DNA of 64,000 nucleotides from Candidatus Wolfebacteria bacterium GW2011_GWE2_44_13 (GCA_001000675.1 LCHW01000002.1:1-64000), one strand, 5' to 3'; shown: positions 41,461 through 50,324, counted from the stretch's first letter. Program-made: numbers and translations. The notes: generated by a model not told the origin, from the sequence alone.

Positions 41461-41501
41461 TGACAGAAACTATTGACAAAAGCAACTGCGTGTGCTAGTA
41501 T
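41461..41501 (+). promoter_or_regulatory. S6 promoter with overlapping operator-like site
   Basis: TTGACA (41473-41478), a 17-bp spacer and TAGTAT (41496-41501), with the R6-type operator half-sites covering the -35 box. Confidence 0.7.
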
Positions 41502-41532
41502 ATCGACATAGTCATTAATAACAACTCATAGC

Positions 41533-42672
41533 ATGACAAAAACATCAAAACTAATAGTAGGGCTCGTAGGGATAGCGCTGGTCATCGGAGCAATATTTCT
41601 TACACAAAGGAATACGGAGGGTGAAAAAGTGGTCATTGGTGCATCTTTTGCACTTACGGGTAAATACGCCTATCTTGGAGAAGCTGAGCGCAACGGAAGT
41701 ATGATGGCAGTCGAAGAGATTAACAAAAAGGGAGGAATTAACGGAACAAAGATCGAATTTATCGCTGAAGATAACGGAGGAGATGCAAAGTTGGCGGTAA
41801 CAGGAGTATCTAAGTTACTAGAGGTGAATAATGCAGACATCATACTATCTTCGTTTACACATATAACGAGCGCAATCAAAGGGTTGGTCGCAGAAAAAGG
41901 AAAGGTTATGATCTACGCAGCAACCGTGCGAGATATTGCACAGAGCAACGACCTATTCTTTAGAGATTATTACGACGCAGAGGACAATGGTGCAGCAACG
42001 GCGAGACTTGTTGCAAAGAGTGGGTACAAAAACGTCGCATTCTTAAGTGAAAAGAGCCCGCAATGTGCGGAATTTGAAAAAGGATTTGAAGCAGAGGCAA
42101 AAGGAGCTGTGCTGATGACGACTAAGGAGTTGTATAGTGCTGAAGCTACTGATGTTCGTGTAAACCTCACGAAGATCAAAGGTGCTAAATCTGAAGCGAT
42201 TGTGGTGTGTGGATGGCGACATGAGCACCTTATCATGAAGGAGATGAAGGAGTTGGGGATGATTGGAACACAGACCTTTCACTGGGTTGCTCCATTTCTC
42301 CCAGTTGCCAATACAGACGACATGAAGAAATTGTTCGAAGAAAATAAAGCAATTAGCACCTGGTATGGAGTGGCGGAAGAAAACAATACTGCAGAGCAGA
42401 AAGAGTTTATCGAAAAATATCAAAAAGCATTCGGTATGAAACCAACGGGCGAGGCAGTGTATGCATATGATGATATCTACATACTCGCAAATGCTATTAA
42501 AGCTTGTGATAAAGCGGGGAAGGCGAAGGACAGTCAGTGTATCGCACAGGAGCTCGGAAAGACAAATTACGATGGAGTCGGAGGAAAAGTATCATTTAAT
42601 GACAGACTCTCTAATCGTGAAATAACAGCGATTCAGGTAGTGGGCGGTGTTTGGAGGAATATAATGCAATAA
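41533..42672 (+). CDS. LivK-type binding protein S6 (anchored)
   Basis: The protein has 379 residues. The anchor is at about 7-24. Motifs: IGASFALTGKYAYLGEAERNG, INKKGGINGTKIEFIAEDNGG and AVYAYDDIYILANAI. The N-lobe Cys pair is absent and the ligand strand reads LSSFTH. It has internal Cys at KSPQC and VVCGW and the C-terminal pair ACDKAGKAKDSQC. An unusual His-rich patch (WRHEH) lies in the hinge region. The ligand is probably distinct. It is paired with R6. Confidence 0.85.
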   Translation: MTKTSKLIVGLVGIALVIGAIFLTQRNTEGEKVVIGASFALTGKYAYLGEAERNGSMMAVEEINKKGGINGTKIEFIAEDNGGDAKLAVTGVSKLLEVNNADIILSSFTHITSAIKGLVAEKGKVMIYAATVRDIAQSNDLFFRDYYDAEDNGAATARLVAKSGYKNVAFLSEKSPQCAEFEKGFEAEAKGAVLMTTKELYSAEATDVRVNLTKIKGAKSEAIVVCGWRHEHLIMKEMKELGMIGTQTFHWVAPFLPVANTDDMKKLFEENKAISTWYGVAEENNTAEQKEFIEKYQKAFGMKPTGEAVYAYDDIYILANAIKACDKAGKAKDSQCIAQELGKTNYDGVGGKVSFNDRLSNREITAIQVVGGVWRNIMQ

Positions 42673-42675
42673 AAA

Positions 42676-42709
42676 CACTAAAAAATCCGCTTCGGCGGAT
42701 TTTTTAGTG
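42676..42709. terminator. Terminator between S6 and R7
   Basis: CACTAAAAAATCCGC-TTC-GGCGGATTTTTTAGTG; similar hairpins follow S7, S8 and S9. Confidence 0.9.
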
Positions 42710-42718
42710 CGTAGAAGA

Positions 42719-43741
42719 TTAAGAATATGTGCCTCGTGTATACGCTTGTGAAGGCGGTATCAAATCAGGGTACTCCATCGCCATTTGTGTAAATTTATCT
42801 ACTTGGTAGATTTCATTTATTTCAACCTGTTGGAAAATGTCTTTGAATTGATTCTTCATGTCACGGATAAGATTGCGCAAGGCATCTCGGTCTTCTATTT
42901 CAATATCTAGGAGCAATTCCCAGCTCCCCATGCCTTTTACATAGTTGATGATGTTGGGATGTAACGAGCAGAATGCATATAAATCGTCGATGCGCTTCTG
43001 ATCGAATTGCATAATTTTAAAACAAACGCGGTAGAGCAGTAGACCTATTTTTTGATAATCAATGGAAAAAGATATTTTAGTAATAACCCCAGCTGCAACG
43101 AGCTTTGCGTAGTGTTTATGTACTAAGCCAACGGAAACCCCCAGAACAGAAGCAATTTTAGTAAATTCCATTCTGCCATCAATAAGGAGGAGGGATATCA
43201 TCTTGCGATCAAGCTCAGTTAACTTGGCTTTTTCAGTCGTTCCTCCTGACAAAGCGTTTTCTCGTGGATGGTTTTCCTCGCCGATTAAATAGGTGCGCGG
43301 AAATTGTATAAAGCCTAGGCCGACAAAAATATCCGAAGAAGCAACGTACTCACCGTAGCGGGTGAAAAACTTTTGCAGCATTTCGTTGTAGCTAAAAATA
43401 TCTTTACTGATGAAGCAAAGGAAAACATCTGCATATCCGTCTGAGCGCATGACAATCGGAGTATAAGCATCAGCATTAAGATATGCGTATATTTCCTGCT
43501 CCTTCTCTTTTGAAAGGCCGGCAAATTTAAGCCAATAGCCCCAGAAAAATGAATAGTCAGCCTTATCATAGTCAATAAAGGCCCAAAAGTGCTTTATAAC
43601 ACCTCGTTCCATGAGCTGCTCATAGTGGTATTTAACAACCTGAGGGGACGTGCCGATAGCGCGGGCAATCTCGGAGAAGCTTGCGCGGCCATTTTGGTCA
43701 AGCTGAAAAAGTATCTTTTTGTCAAGTTCTGTGACGTTCAT
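42719..43741 (-). CDS. Tandem double Lrp/AsnC-type regulator R7
   Basis: The protein has 340 residues, twice the usual 150-170. Two Lrp/AsnC copies are in series: HTH 1 at about 5-52 (LDKKILFQLDQNGRASFSEIARAIG) with its ligand-sensing domain, and HTH 2 from about 173 (LTELDRKMISLLLIDGRMEFTKIASVLG) with a second sensing domain. Lrp proteins sense amino acids, which fits the neighbouring amino-acid receptor S7. It takes the place that TrmB proteins hold in the other units. A long palindrome lies directly upstream. Confidence 0.85.
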   Translation of the reverse strand: MNVTELDKKILFQLDQNGRASFSEIARAIGTSPQVVKYHYEQLMERGVIKHFWAFIDYDKADYSFFWGYWLKFAGLSKEKEQEIYAYLNADAYTPIVMRSDGYADVFLCFISKDIFSYNEMLQKFFTRYGEYVASSDIFVGLGFIQFPRTYLIGEENHPRENALSGGTTEKAKLTELDRKMISLLLIDGRMEFTKIASVLGVSVGLVHKHYAKLVAAGVITKISFSIDYQKIGLLLYRVCFKIMQFDQKRIDDLYAFCSLHPNIINYVKGMGSWELLLDIEIEDRDALRNLIRDMKNQFKDIFQQVEINEIYQVDKFTQMAMEYPDLIPPSQAYTRGTYS

Positions 43742-43755
43742 TTTTAAAAAAATAT

Positions 43756-43783
43756 AATAATACTCTAATTTTAGAGTATTATT
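43756..43783. promoter_or_regulatory. Operator palindrome upstream of the Lrp-type regulator
   Basis: AATACTCTAA-TT-TTAGAGTATT is perfect and extends as TAAT/ATTA with one mismatch. It is located 15 bp from the R7 start. A tandem AATGTCATAAT repeat lies at 43823-43844 on the S7 side. Confidence 0.75.
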
Positions 43784-43928
43784 TAAAAAAATACAAGAAA
43801 TCTATTGTAGATATATCATTTAATGTCATAATAATGTCATAAGATGCATAGAAAGGAACTATGTTATCCCAAACCTTGCAAGGGTTAGAAAGAGAGAAGT
43901 TTATAAATTAATTAAAAATAAAATATAT

Positions 43929-45071
43929 ATGGATAAAAATACAAAAATGATCGTCGGTGCTGTTATAGCTATTGTGGTGCTATGGGGAGGATATGCGCTT
44001 ATGGGGAAGCAAAGCGTGCCGGCAACGAATGAACCGATAAAAATCGGCGTTGCAACATTCTTGAGTGGAGATCTCGCGGCATTAGGGGAGAACATCGTAA
44101 ATACTGCACAGTTGGCAGTGGACGATATAAATGCAAAGGGAGGTATTAACGGGCGACAGGTGCAAATAATCGCCGAAGATGCAAAGTGCGATAGCAAAAC
44201 AGGATTGTCGGCTGTATCTAAGCTGGTAAACACTGACAATGTTAAGTATATCGTTGGCGGTATGTGTAGCAATGGCACTATAGCAGCAGCACCTGTTGCG
44301 AATGAACATAACGTCGTCCTGATGACACCGGTCACTGGCGGGCGAAATGTAGACGAAGCAGGAGAATACATCTTCAGAACAGCAAACTCAGACCTTTTGG
44401 CGGGACGCAACATTGCAGAAGCAATGGCAAAAAAAGGATATAAGAAGGTGGGCGTGATTGCTGAAACAACCGAATATACAATCGATATAAAGAAGAGCTT
44501 TGAGCAACGGGCAAATGAATTAGGGCTAACAGTTGCGGTTGCCGAAGAATTCCAGCCAAATACGACGGACTTTAGAACAATTGCAGCAAAGATAAAGGGT
44601 GAGAATTTGGAAGCAGTGTTGGTTGCGTCGCAGACAGGCATTAGTGGAGGCAACTTGATCAAGCAGATGAAGAGCCTTGGTATAAATGCTCCTGTATTCT
44701 CAGACTTCCTCTTGGTGTTGAATGGGGATGTTAAAAAGATTCTCGGCTCGTTTGAAGGAATCTATTTCGCTGATCCTTCTTATAACGCGGACAATGCAGG
44801 GCTTAAGAACTTCTTCGCAGCATACAAAGCAAAGTACGGAAAAGATCCAGTAGCGCCATTCCACAGCGCAGCAACGTACGATGATGTACAGCTACTCGCT
44901 ACTGCAATAAAAGCTGTAGGTGACGACAGTGTGAAAGTACACGATTGGTTAACGGCAAACGTAAAGAGTTACAAAGGATTTATGGGAACCTACTCCATTG
45001 ACCAGAACGGAAATTCAGATCTCGGATTTACGGTAAAGGTCGTAAAGGATGGAGTGCCAACAGATATGTAA
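43929..45071 (+). CDS. LivK-type binding protein S7 (anchored)
   Basis: The protein has 380 residues. The anchor is at about 6-25, with a short linker SVPATNEP. Motifs: IGVATFLSGDLAALGENIVNTA, INAKGGINGRQVQIIAEDAKCD and VGGMCSNG, so the N-lobe Cys pair is present; NEAGEYIFRTANSD-like and FHSAATYDDVQLLATAI follow. It is the only binding protein under an Lrp-type regulator. Ligand by homology is an amino acid or similar small molecule. Confidence 0.87.
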   Translation: MDKNTKMIVGAVIAIVVLWGGYALMGKQSVPATNEPIKIGVATFLSGDLAALGENIVNTAQLAVDDINAKGGINGRQVQIIAEDAKCDSKTGLSAVSKLVNTDNVKYIVGGMCSNGTIAAAPVANEHNVVLMTPVTGGRNVDEAGEYIFRTANSDLLAGRNIAEAMAKKGYKKVGVIAETTEYTIDIKKSFEQRANELGLTVAVAEEFQPNTTDFRTIAAKIKGENLEAVLVASQTGISGGNLIKQMKSLGINAPVFSDFLLVLNGDVKKILGSFEGIYFADPSYNADNAGLKNFFAAYKAKYGKDPVAPFHSAATYDDVQLLATAIKAVGDDSVKVHDWLTANVKSYKGFMGTYSIDQNGNSDLGFTVKVVKDGVPTDM

Positions 45072-45076
45072 ATGAA

Positions 45077-45108
45077 ACTAAAAAATCCGCCTCGGCGGAT
45101 TTTTTAGT
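45077..45108. terminator. Terminator between S7 and R8
   Basis: ACTAAAAAATCCGCC / GGCGGATTTTTTAGT hairpin of the shared type. Confidence 0.9.
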
Positions 45109-45113
45109 GGATG

Positions 45114-45905
45114 CTATGCTTTTCCCATTTCCCAAAGCATTTCAAAAAATGCGCGGTAGTTGCTTGCAACTCGTTCTGATTTAACGATGTACACAAGGGG
45201 TGGTGTGAGAAATGTATAAAAAGAAACACTATCCTTTCTAATAATCATATGTGTCTCACCCTTAGGAAGACTACTCATAAAGCGGTACTCCTGATGGGCA
45301 AGTGTGCCGACGTACTTCTGATAAAGCGGTCGCTCGTCAGCAGTCCCGAGATATTTTATCCGCGCCTTTTTTCTTGCGCGTATTGCGAGGTACGGAGCGA
45401 GTGTATCTCCCATAAGTTCGCTAAACGCTGCTGTTGCACCGCCGATAATATATTCCTCCGCCCCCTCTTCTTCGGACTGCGCGCGTAAAAGCTCGTATTC
45501 CTGTATTGCTCGCGTGCCTTGGATAACCTCAAAGTCTTGCTCGTTGCCAATAGCACTTATCTGGTTAAGCGATCGGGCAAGATCGCTAGCGGCGAGCGCT
45601 TTTTTCCTGCCAATAGTCTCGATTATTTGAGGAGAGTGTGCTTTATATTTTGTCTGCTTCCCGCGGAGTACTTCCTCGATAAGACCCTCACGAATAAGCG
45701 CGGGGAGGGCGGTATAAACGTACTGCCGATGTAGCGATGTTATTGAAGCTATTTGCGATACACCAGCTTCAGAGCCACTTTGAAGAAGATGGAGATAAAT
45801 AAGCGCTTCGTTACGGGAAAACCCAAGCGTAACAAGCTCAGCAATAAGGGCGTTTGCGTGCTCTTCGCTGATAAGCGATTTTTGAGATGGGTTTCTAAGT
45901 GTCAT
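45114..45905 (-). CDS. TrmB-family regulator R8
   Basis: The protein has 263 residues. It is the most divergent TrmB-like protein of the cluster: NEALIYLHLLQSGSEAGVSQIASITSLHRQYVYTALPAL in the winged helix, a KQTKYKAHSP wing, and a C-terminal domain from DFEVIQGTRAIQEYELL with EEYIIGGATAAFSEL. The family assignment rests on the overall plan. It is divergent from S8. A site TGTCATAAATTATATAACA overlaps its start codon and recurs in altered form over the S8 -35 box. Confidence 0.72.
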   Translation of the reverse strand: MTLRNPSQKSLISEEHANALIAELVTLGFSRNEALIYLHLLQSGSEAGVSQIASITSLHRQYVYTALPALIREGLIEEVLRGKQTKYKAHSPQIIETIGRKKALAASDLARSLNQISAIGNEQDFEVIQGTRAIQEYELLRAQSEEEGAEEYIIGGATAAFSELMGDTLAPYLAIRARKKARIKYLGTADERPLYQKYVGTLAHQEYRFMSSLPKGETHMIIRKDSVSFYTFLTPPLVYIVKSERVASNYRAFFEMLWEMGKA

Positions 45906-45918
45906 AAATTATATAACA
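45900..45918. promoter_or_regulatory. Operator-like site at the R8 start codon
   Basis: TGTCATAAATTATATAACA matches TGACATAAAATAGTTGACA (45967-45985) at 14 of 19 positions. Confidence 0.55.
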
Positions 45919-45966
45919 CTATACAATAAAACATAGTATTTTGCAACACATTTTGGTATAAAAATA

Positions 45967-46008
45967 TGACATAAAATAGTTGACAAATAAGGATATTTGT
46001 GAGAATAT
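45967..46008 (+). promoter_or_regulatory. S8 promoter with overlapping operator-like site
   Basis: TTGACA (45980-45985) and GAATAT (46003-46008) are separated by 17 bp. The operator-like 19-mer ends on the -35 box. Confidence 0.6.
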
Positions 46009-46050
46009 ACTACTATAATCAAGATAAGCAAAACATCTTATAAACAGTAT

Positions 46051-47139
46051 ATGAATAATAAAAAATTAGTAATTGCATTGATGGCCATCGTAGTTGTTGG
46101 CATAGCAGGTACGTATTTCTTCAAGGGGAATGGCGCGGCTACGGAAAATGAGGCAGGTGACGTAATAAACATCGGAGCAATTCTATCCCTTACGTCATAC
46201 GGCGCGAGTGATGGAGAAAGTATCAAGAATGGACTTGAACTAGCAAGAAAAGATTTAATAAAGGAGAACATAATTGTAAATATAGATTATTTCGACGACG
46301 GCACTGATCCAAAGCAAGTTGTATCAGGAGTGCAGTATATGAAGTCAAAAAATATAGACATCGTGTTTGGTCCAATTTGGAGCTATCTCGGAGATGCGGC
46401 GCTTGCCGTAGTGGGAGGGTCAAATATAACATTGCTCGCCCCTTCATTAACAAGCGAAGTAGTGCAGCAGGCTTCATCGCAAATAGTATTTGGTCAAGCA
46501 AAGAACGCAGAAAAATTACCAGCGACAACCGCTTGGATGCAAGAGAACAATATTAAGAAGCCGGCAATCATCGTAAATCAGATAGCATGGGGGAATGTAC
46601 ATGCTACTATGTTTGCCGAGGCAGTTAAAAATGCGGGCGGTATTGTGGTGTTAAATGAAGAGATCGGGTTTGGAAAAGAAAAAGAAACGTTGCCAGGGCT
46701 TATTGTAAAGGCAAAGTTTTTGGGAGCTGACGCAATATTGTGGGCAGGGTCAAACGACGGAGAGGTGATTATCATAAGCGAAATGCAAAAGCTTGGTATG
46801 AAGATGCCACTCTTCGCGGACGAGGGCGTGATGACAGCGTTTAACAGTGGGCTTATTTCAAAAGATATAACAGTACCGGTGTATACGTGGAACAAGGCAA
46901 TGCACCCCGAGTTCGTTGCTAAATTTAAGGCTGAATATAATAAAGAGCCAGATCATTATGCAGATGCAGCATATGATATGTTAATTGCGGCAGCAAAAAC
47001 AGTGAGTAAAAATGGAACGAGTAATCTCAAGGCAAACCTAAACAGCCTTAACTATACTGGCTATGCAGGGACATATCAGTTTGATGAAAAGGGCGATATT
47101 AAGGGAGGAGATTGGAAGGTTGTAAAAATAACAAAATAA
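46051..47139 (+). CDS. LivK-type binding protein S8 (anchored, divergent)
   Basis: The protein has 362 residues. The anchor is at about 5-23. Motifs: IGAILSLTSYGASDGESIKNG, YFDDGTDPKQ, VFGPIWSYLGDAAL, KEPDHYADAAYDMLIAAA. It contains no cysteine at all, and the ligand strand GPIWSY has aromatic residues where S1 has CSS. It is therefore the most different receptor and probably has a different ligand. It is paired with the most divergent regulator, R8, which supports one-to-one co-evolution. Confidence 0.83.
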   Translation: MNNKKLVIALMAIVVVGIAGTYFFKGNGAATENEAGDVINIGAILSLTSYGASDGESIKNGLELARKDLIKENIIVNIDYFDDGTDPKQVVSGVQYMKSKNIDIVFGPIWSYLGDAALAVVGGSNITLLAPSLTSEVVQQASSQIVFGQAKNAEKLPATTAWMQENNIKKPAIIVNQIAWGNVHATMFAEAVKNAGGIVVLNEEIGFGKEKETLPGLIVKAKFLGADAILWAGSNDGEVIIISEMQKLGMKMPLFADEGVMTAFNSGLISKDITVPVYTWNKAMHPEFVAKFKAEYNKEPDHYADAAYDMLIAAAKTVSKNGTSNLKANLNSLNYTGYAGTYQFDEKGDIKGGDWKVVKITK

Positions 47140-47143
47140 TAAT

Positions 47144-47179
47144 CCACTAAAAAATCCGCCGAGGCGGATTTTTTAGTGG
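47144..47179. terminator. Terminator between S8 and R9
   Basis: CCACTAAAAAATCCGCC-GA-GGCGGATTTTTTAGTGG is a perfect inverted repeat. Confidence 0.9.
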
Positions 47180-47187
47180 TGATTAAA

Positions 47188-47922
47188 TTATTTAAGCAAA
47201 TTCCACATAGTTTCGAAGATGGCTTTGAGGCCGTCATAAATTTTCTTACTTTCGATAATTAAACCCAAATCTTCTTTATAGGAAATGATGCCCACTTTAT
47301 TGTCTCCATAGATCTTTATCTCAATATCAAAAATCTTGAAAGCGGCATCGGAGACGAACTTCGTTGTTGTAATAGCGTTTTCGCGCTGATGTTTTGAAAA
47401 CTCTCTATTTGCAGCGGTATCAGGGACAATAGCCCGAGCCCATATTTTGCGCTTAACGCGTTCGGGTAAATAATAGCCTTCGAAATAATCTTCACTCAAG
47501 TTGATGTACGGGTAGGGGAATAGCGTGAGTATTTCTTGGTCAGGATACTGGAGTGTATCTTCGAAAACTTCCTTTACCCCCTCGAGCCCCTCAAAGTATT
47601 TGATCTTAGGCTTTTTATCCAACAGGTTCATGAGCGAAAGGAGCTCGGGCATGGCCTCTTCTATTGATTGCTTCTTCGCCTCGAGTGCCTCGGGGATTTT
47701 TTTAGGACTCTCAGCATAAAAAACAGTGCGCTTCTTAAGGCGGCCTTGGCTCACGAGTCCGCGCCGTTTAAGGAGCTCTATTGTTTCATAGACAGTGGAG
47801 CGTTTAATGCCCGTCTTTTTTACAAGTTGAGCAATCGTTGCTTCGCTCAATTCTAAAAGGGCTAAATAAATATCAGCTTCTTTTTTAGATAGGCCCGCAG
47901 CCTGTAATTTCTTTGAAATCAT
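47188..47922 (-). CDS. TrmB-family regulator R9
   Basis: The protein has 244 residues. Winged helix KEADIYLALLELSE, LVKKTGIKRSTVYETIELL and a KKRTVFYAESP wing; sensor domain from KPKIKYFEGLEGVKEVFEDTL to the C-terminal LKAIFETMWNLLK. It is divergent from S9. A 21-bp TGACG-type palindrome precedes it. Its 3' end is duplicated as a remnant at 49338-49385. Confidence 0.82.
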   Translation of the reverse strand: MISKKLQAAGLSKKEADIYLALLELSEATIAQLVKKTGIKRSTVYETIELLKRRGLVSQGRLKKRTVFYAESPKKIPEALEAKKQSIEEAMPELLSLMNLLDKKPKIKYFEGLEGVKEVFEDTLQYPDQEILTLFPYPYINLSEDYFEGYYLPERVKRKIWARAIVPDTAANREFSKHQRENAITTTKFVSDAAFKIFDIEIKIYGDNKVGIISYKEDLGLIIESKKIYDGLKAIFETMWNLLK

Positions 47923-47936
47923 ATATTTGATGTAAA

Positions 47937-47957
47937 AGTGACGATAATTCCGTCACT
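47937..47957. promoter_or_regulatory. Operator palindrome upstream of R9
   Basis: AGTGACG-ATAATTC-CGTCACT, with 7-bp perfect arms. A second TGAC-AAAAAA-GTCA site lies near 47976-47989. Confidence 0.75.
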
Positions 47958-48119
47958 ACTTTAAATATACAATAAGTGACAAAAAAGTCAATGTTTAAGG
48001 CATAAAAGCGATATGCTTATAATAATTATTTTTTAAATTAAATACATAAATTGACCAATTGACACAATATTGATAACGTGTTGTTGTAAGGTTTAAATAA
48101 CAAAAATAATAAAAAATAT

Positions 48120-49271
48120 ATGAACAAAAACAAAAACATCGTTATCGCATTCGTAGTTGTTCTCGTGGTGTTGGTCGCAGGGTATGTGCTCAACAGCAAT
48201 CAGCAGGTTGCGCAAACAAATGAGCCGTATAAGATAGGCTATATAGGACCTATGACAGGGGGCGTGGCGATATTAGGAGAAGAGGCTTCTAAGTCAATCC
48301 AAATTGCGGTTGATGAAGCAAATGCAAATGGAGGAATAAACGGACGACAGATCGAGTTTATCGTAGAAGATGACCAGTACGATACAGCGAAGTCAATCAG
48401 CGCATACGAAAAATTGGTAAACAGTGATGGTGTTGATACGATTGTCATGTCTACCTACGGAGGCGTTATGGCCTTGGCAGAGCGGGCAAAGAACGACAAT
48501 GTGATGATTGTTGATTCCTTGGATTGTGATCAGGCACTCGCCAATCTTCCAGAGAACATTTTCTGTATTGCTAAGGAAACAAATGACTTGGCAGATGTAA
48601 TCGCTGACTATGCAAAGGAACAGGGATATAAGAATATCGGAATCTTGCATTCTACAGTTGATAACTTCATGCAGTCTGTTTCTGATGAATTCGTAGTACG
48701 CGTAGGTGATAAGGCTTCTGTGCAGGTAGAGAGCTACCAGCCAGGAACAACCGACTTCAAGACATCATTGCTTAAGTTCAAGGATAAGGATGCAATCGTA
48801 TTTCTTGGATATGATGAAGTCGGAATTGCTATCAAAGAAGCAAAGAGCTTGAATGTAGGTAAGAATTACTTGACGATTCCTACTGTTGCAACTACGCCTT
48901 CTATACAGGCAGCTGCAGGAAAGGCAATCGATGGTATTCACTTCTCATTCTATGCTCCGCTTGAAGCAAACCCAGTTGCTACAAAGTTCTATAGCGACTT
49001 CAAGGCAAAGTATGAAAGAACTCCTTACGTTTTTGTCGCAAGCGACCAGGCATATGACGCAGCAAAGATCTTGATTACCGAGGTATTGCCAAAGGTTACT
49101 GCTGATACAAAGGCAGAGCAGTTGAGCCAGAAGATTACCGCCATGGAAAAGGTAAAGAACTTTAAGGGGGTAACAGGGACACTTACTATGAAGGCTGATG
49201 GCCGAATAAGTGGAATCCTTGTACGCTTGTTCAAGCTAGAGAACATGATGCCAGTGTTTGTTGGAAAATAA
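48120..49271 (+). CDS. LivK-type binding protein S9 (anchored)
   Basis: The protein has 383 residues. The anchor is at about 7-24. Motifs: IGYIGPMTGGVAILGEEASKS, ANANGGINGRQIEFIVEDDQYD and ASDQAYDAAKIL. There is no N-lobe Cys pair; the ligand strand is VMSTYGG. Two cysteines occur in the middle (DSLDCDQALANLPENIFC), possibly a loop disulfide unique to S9. Paired with R9. Probable -35 TTGACA at 48059-48064. Confidence 0.86.
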   Translation: MNKNKNIVIAFVVVLVVLVAGYVLNSNQQVAQTNEPYKIGYIGPMTGGVAILGEEASKSIQIAVDEANANGGINGRQIEFIVEDDQYDTAKSISAYEKLVNSDGVDTIVMSTYGGVMALAERAKNDNVMIVDSLDCDQALANLPENIFCIAKETNDLADVIADYAKEQGYKNIGILHSTVDNFMQSVSDEFVVRVGDKASVQVESYQPGTTDFKTSLLKFKDKDAIVFLGYDEVGIAIKEAKSLNVGKNYLTIPTVATTPSIQAAAGKAIDGIHFSFYAPLEANPVATKFYSDFKAKYERTPYVFVASDQAYDAAKILITEVLPKVTADTKAEQLSQKITAMEKVKNFKGVTGTLTMKADGRISGILVRLFKLENMMPVFVGK

Positions 49272-49300
49272 CACCGGAGTACATGACAGTTAAATAAGCA

Positions 49301-49332
49301 ACTAAAAAATCCGCCTCGGTGGATTTTTTAGT
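49301..49332. terminator. Terminator after S9
   Basis: ACTAAAAAATCCGCC / GGTGGATTTTTTAGT hairpin of the shared type with one G-T change. Confidence 0.88.
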
Positions 49333-49337
49333 GGGAC

Positions 49338-49385
49338 ACTCTTTTCCGAGCACCCACATGGATTCGAAGATGGCTTTGAGGTAGA
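49338..49385 (-). pseudogene. Remnant of a TrmB regulator 3' end
   Basis: On the minus strand the segment reads LKAIFESMWVLGKE, the conserved end of R9 (LKAIFETMWNLLK). At the DNA level 26 of 28 bases agree with 47203-47230, and it lies at the same place directly after the shared terminator. No further regulator sequence follows. A minus-strand TrmB gene was probably deleted here. Confidence 0.7.
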
Positions 49386-49544
49386 TATAGGGGTAGTAAA
49401 TTATGTATAGTGTGTTAATATGACGGCATAAAGCGTCATTTTTCGAGATAGATAAAACATAGGGAATAAAAGGGTGGAGTGCTCGCTTGGTTTAAAAATG
49501 GCGAAGTGGGGTGAACAAAATTAAGGATTAATGGTACAAACAAT

Positions 49545-50324
49545 ATGTTAAGTAAAAAGCAATTCGAAGAGATACGGGCAGGCCTTTTACAATTGGAATT
49601 TACCGATAATGAAATTGCAGTCTATGTATCTATATTACAAGATAGGGGTTCAAGTATCCCGTCCGTTGCAAAAGAAACTGAGCTGAGTAGAGGGACTGTA
49701 TATGACGTTGTGGAAAAGCTAAAAGGCAAAGGGTTTATAGCGGAGGCGAAAAAAGGTAAAAAAAGAAAATTCGTTGCTGAAAATCCGAATAATAAGTTGT
49801 ATCTCTTGCTCGATGAAAAACATCGAGACTTGCAGCGGTCTAAGCAGATAGTAGAGCAGATTTTGCCTATCTTGAATGTGTTCACTGAGCAGGATGCTTT
49901 CCGGCCACAAGTGAGGGTATATGAAGGCGAGAAAGGATTTAGGCAGATATGGGATGAAGTTTTTTCCTATGAAGGGAAAAACTTTCTGAGCATTACTAGA
50001 GTTGAGACATTTTTAACATTTATGGGACAGGAGTTTCTTGATGAGTTGCAGGAGCGAAAAGCAAAACTCGGGATTACGAGCCGAGCCATTAATGAGGATT
50101 CAGCGGCTGGGCATCGTACGCAAGATAGCGATAAAAAATATTTGCGGGAAACAAGATTGGCACCGAAAGAATTTCAGTTCCCCTCGTCCGAAATAATTTT
50201 TGGAGACAATATAGCAATGTTCTCTACACGAAAAGAAAATATTATTGTTGTGATTGAGAGTAAGGATCTTGCGGAAGCACATAGAACATATTTTGAAATG
50301 ATGTGGCAATTTATCGGTAGGTAA
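49545..50324 (+). CDS. TrmB-family regulator R10 (same strand as its receptor)
   Basis: The protein has 259 residues. Winged helix DNEIAVYVSILQDRGSSIPSVAKETELSRGTVYDVVEKL with a KKRKFVAENP wing; sensor domain from RPQVRVYEGEKGFRQIWDEVF. Unlike all other units it is transcribed in the same direction as, and 24 nt upstream of, its receptor gene S10, so the two form a simple operon. A deleted divergent regulator lies just upstream, which suggests rearrangement. Confidence 0.8.
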   Translation: MLSKKQFEEIRAGLLQLEFTDNEIAVYVSILQDRGSSIPSVAKETELSRGTVYDVVEKLKGKGFIAEAKKGKKRKFVAENPNNKLYLLLDEKHRDLQRSKQIVEQILPILNVFTEQDAFRPQVRVYEGEKGFRQIWDEVFSYEGKNFLSITRVETFLTFMGQEFLDELQERKAKLGITSRAINEDSAAGHRTQDSDKKYLRETRLAPKEFQFPSSEIIFGDNIAMFSTRKENIIVVIESKDLAEAHRTYFEMMWQFIGR

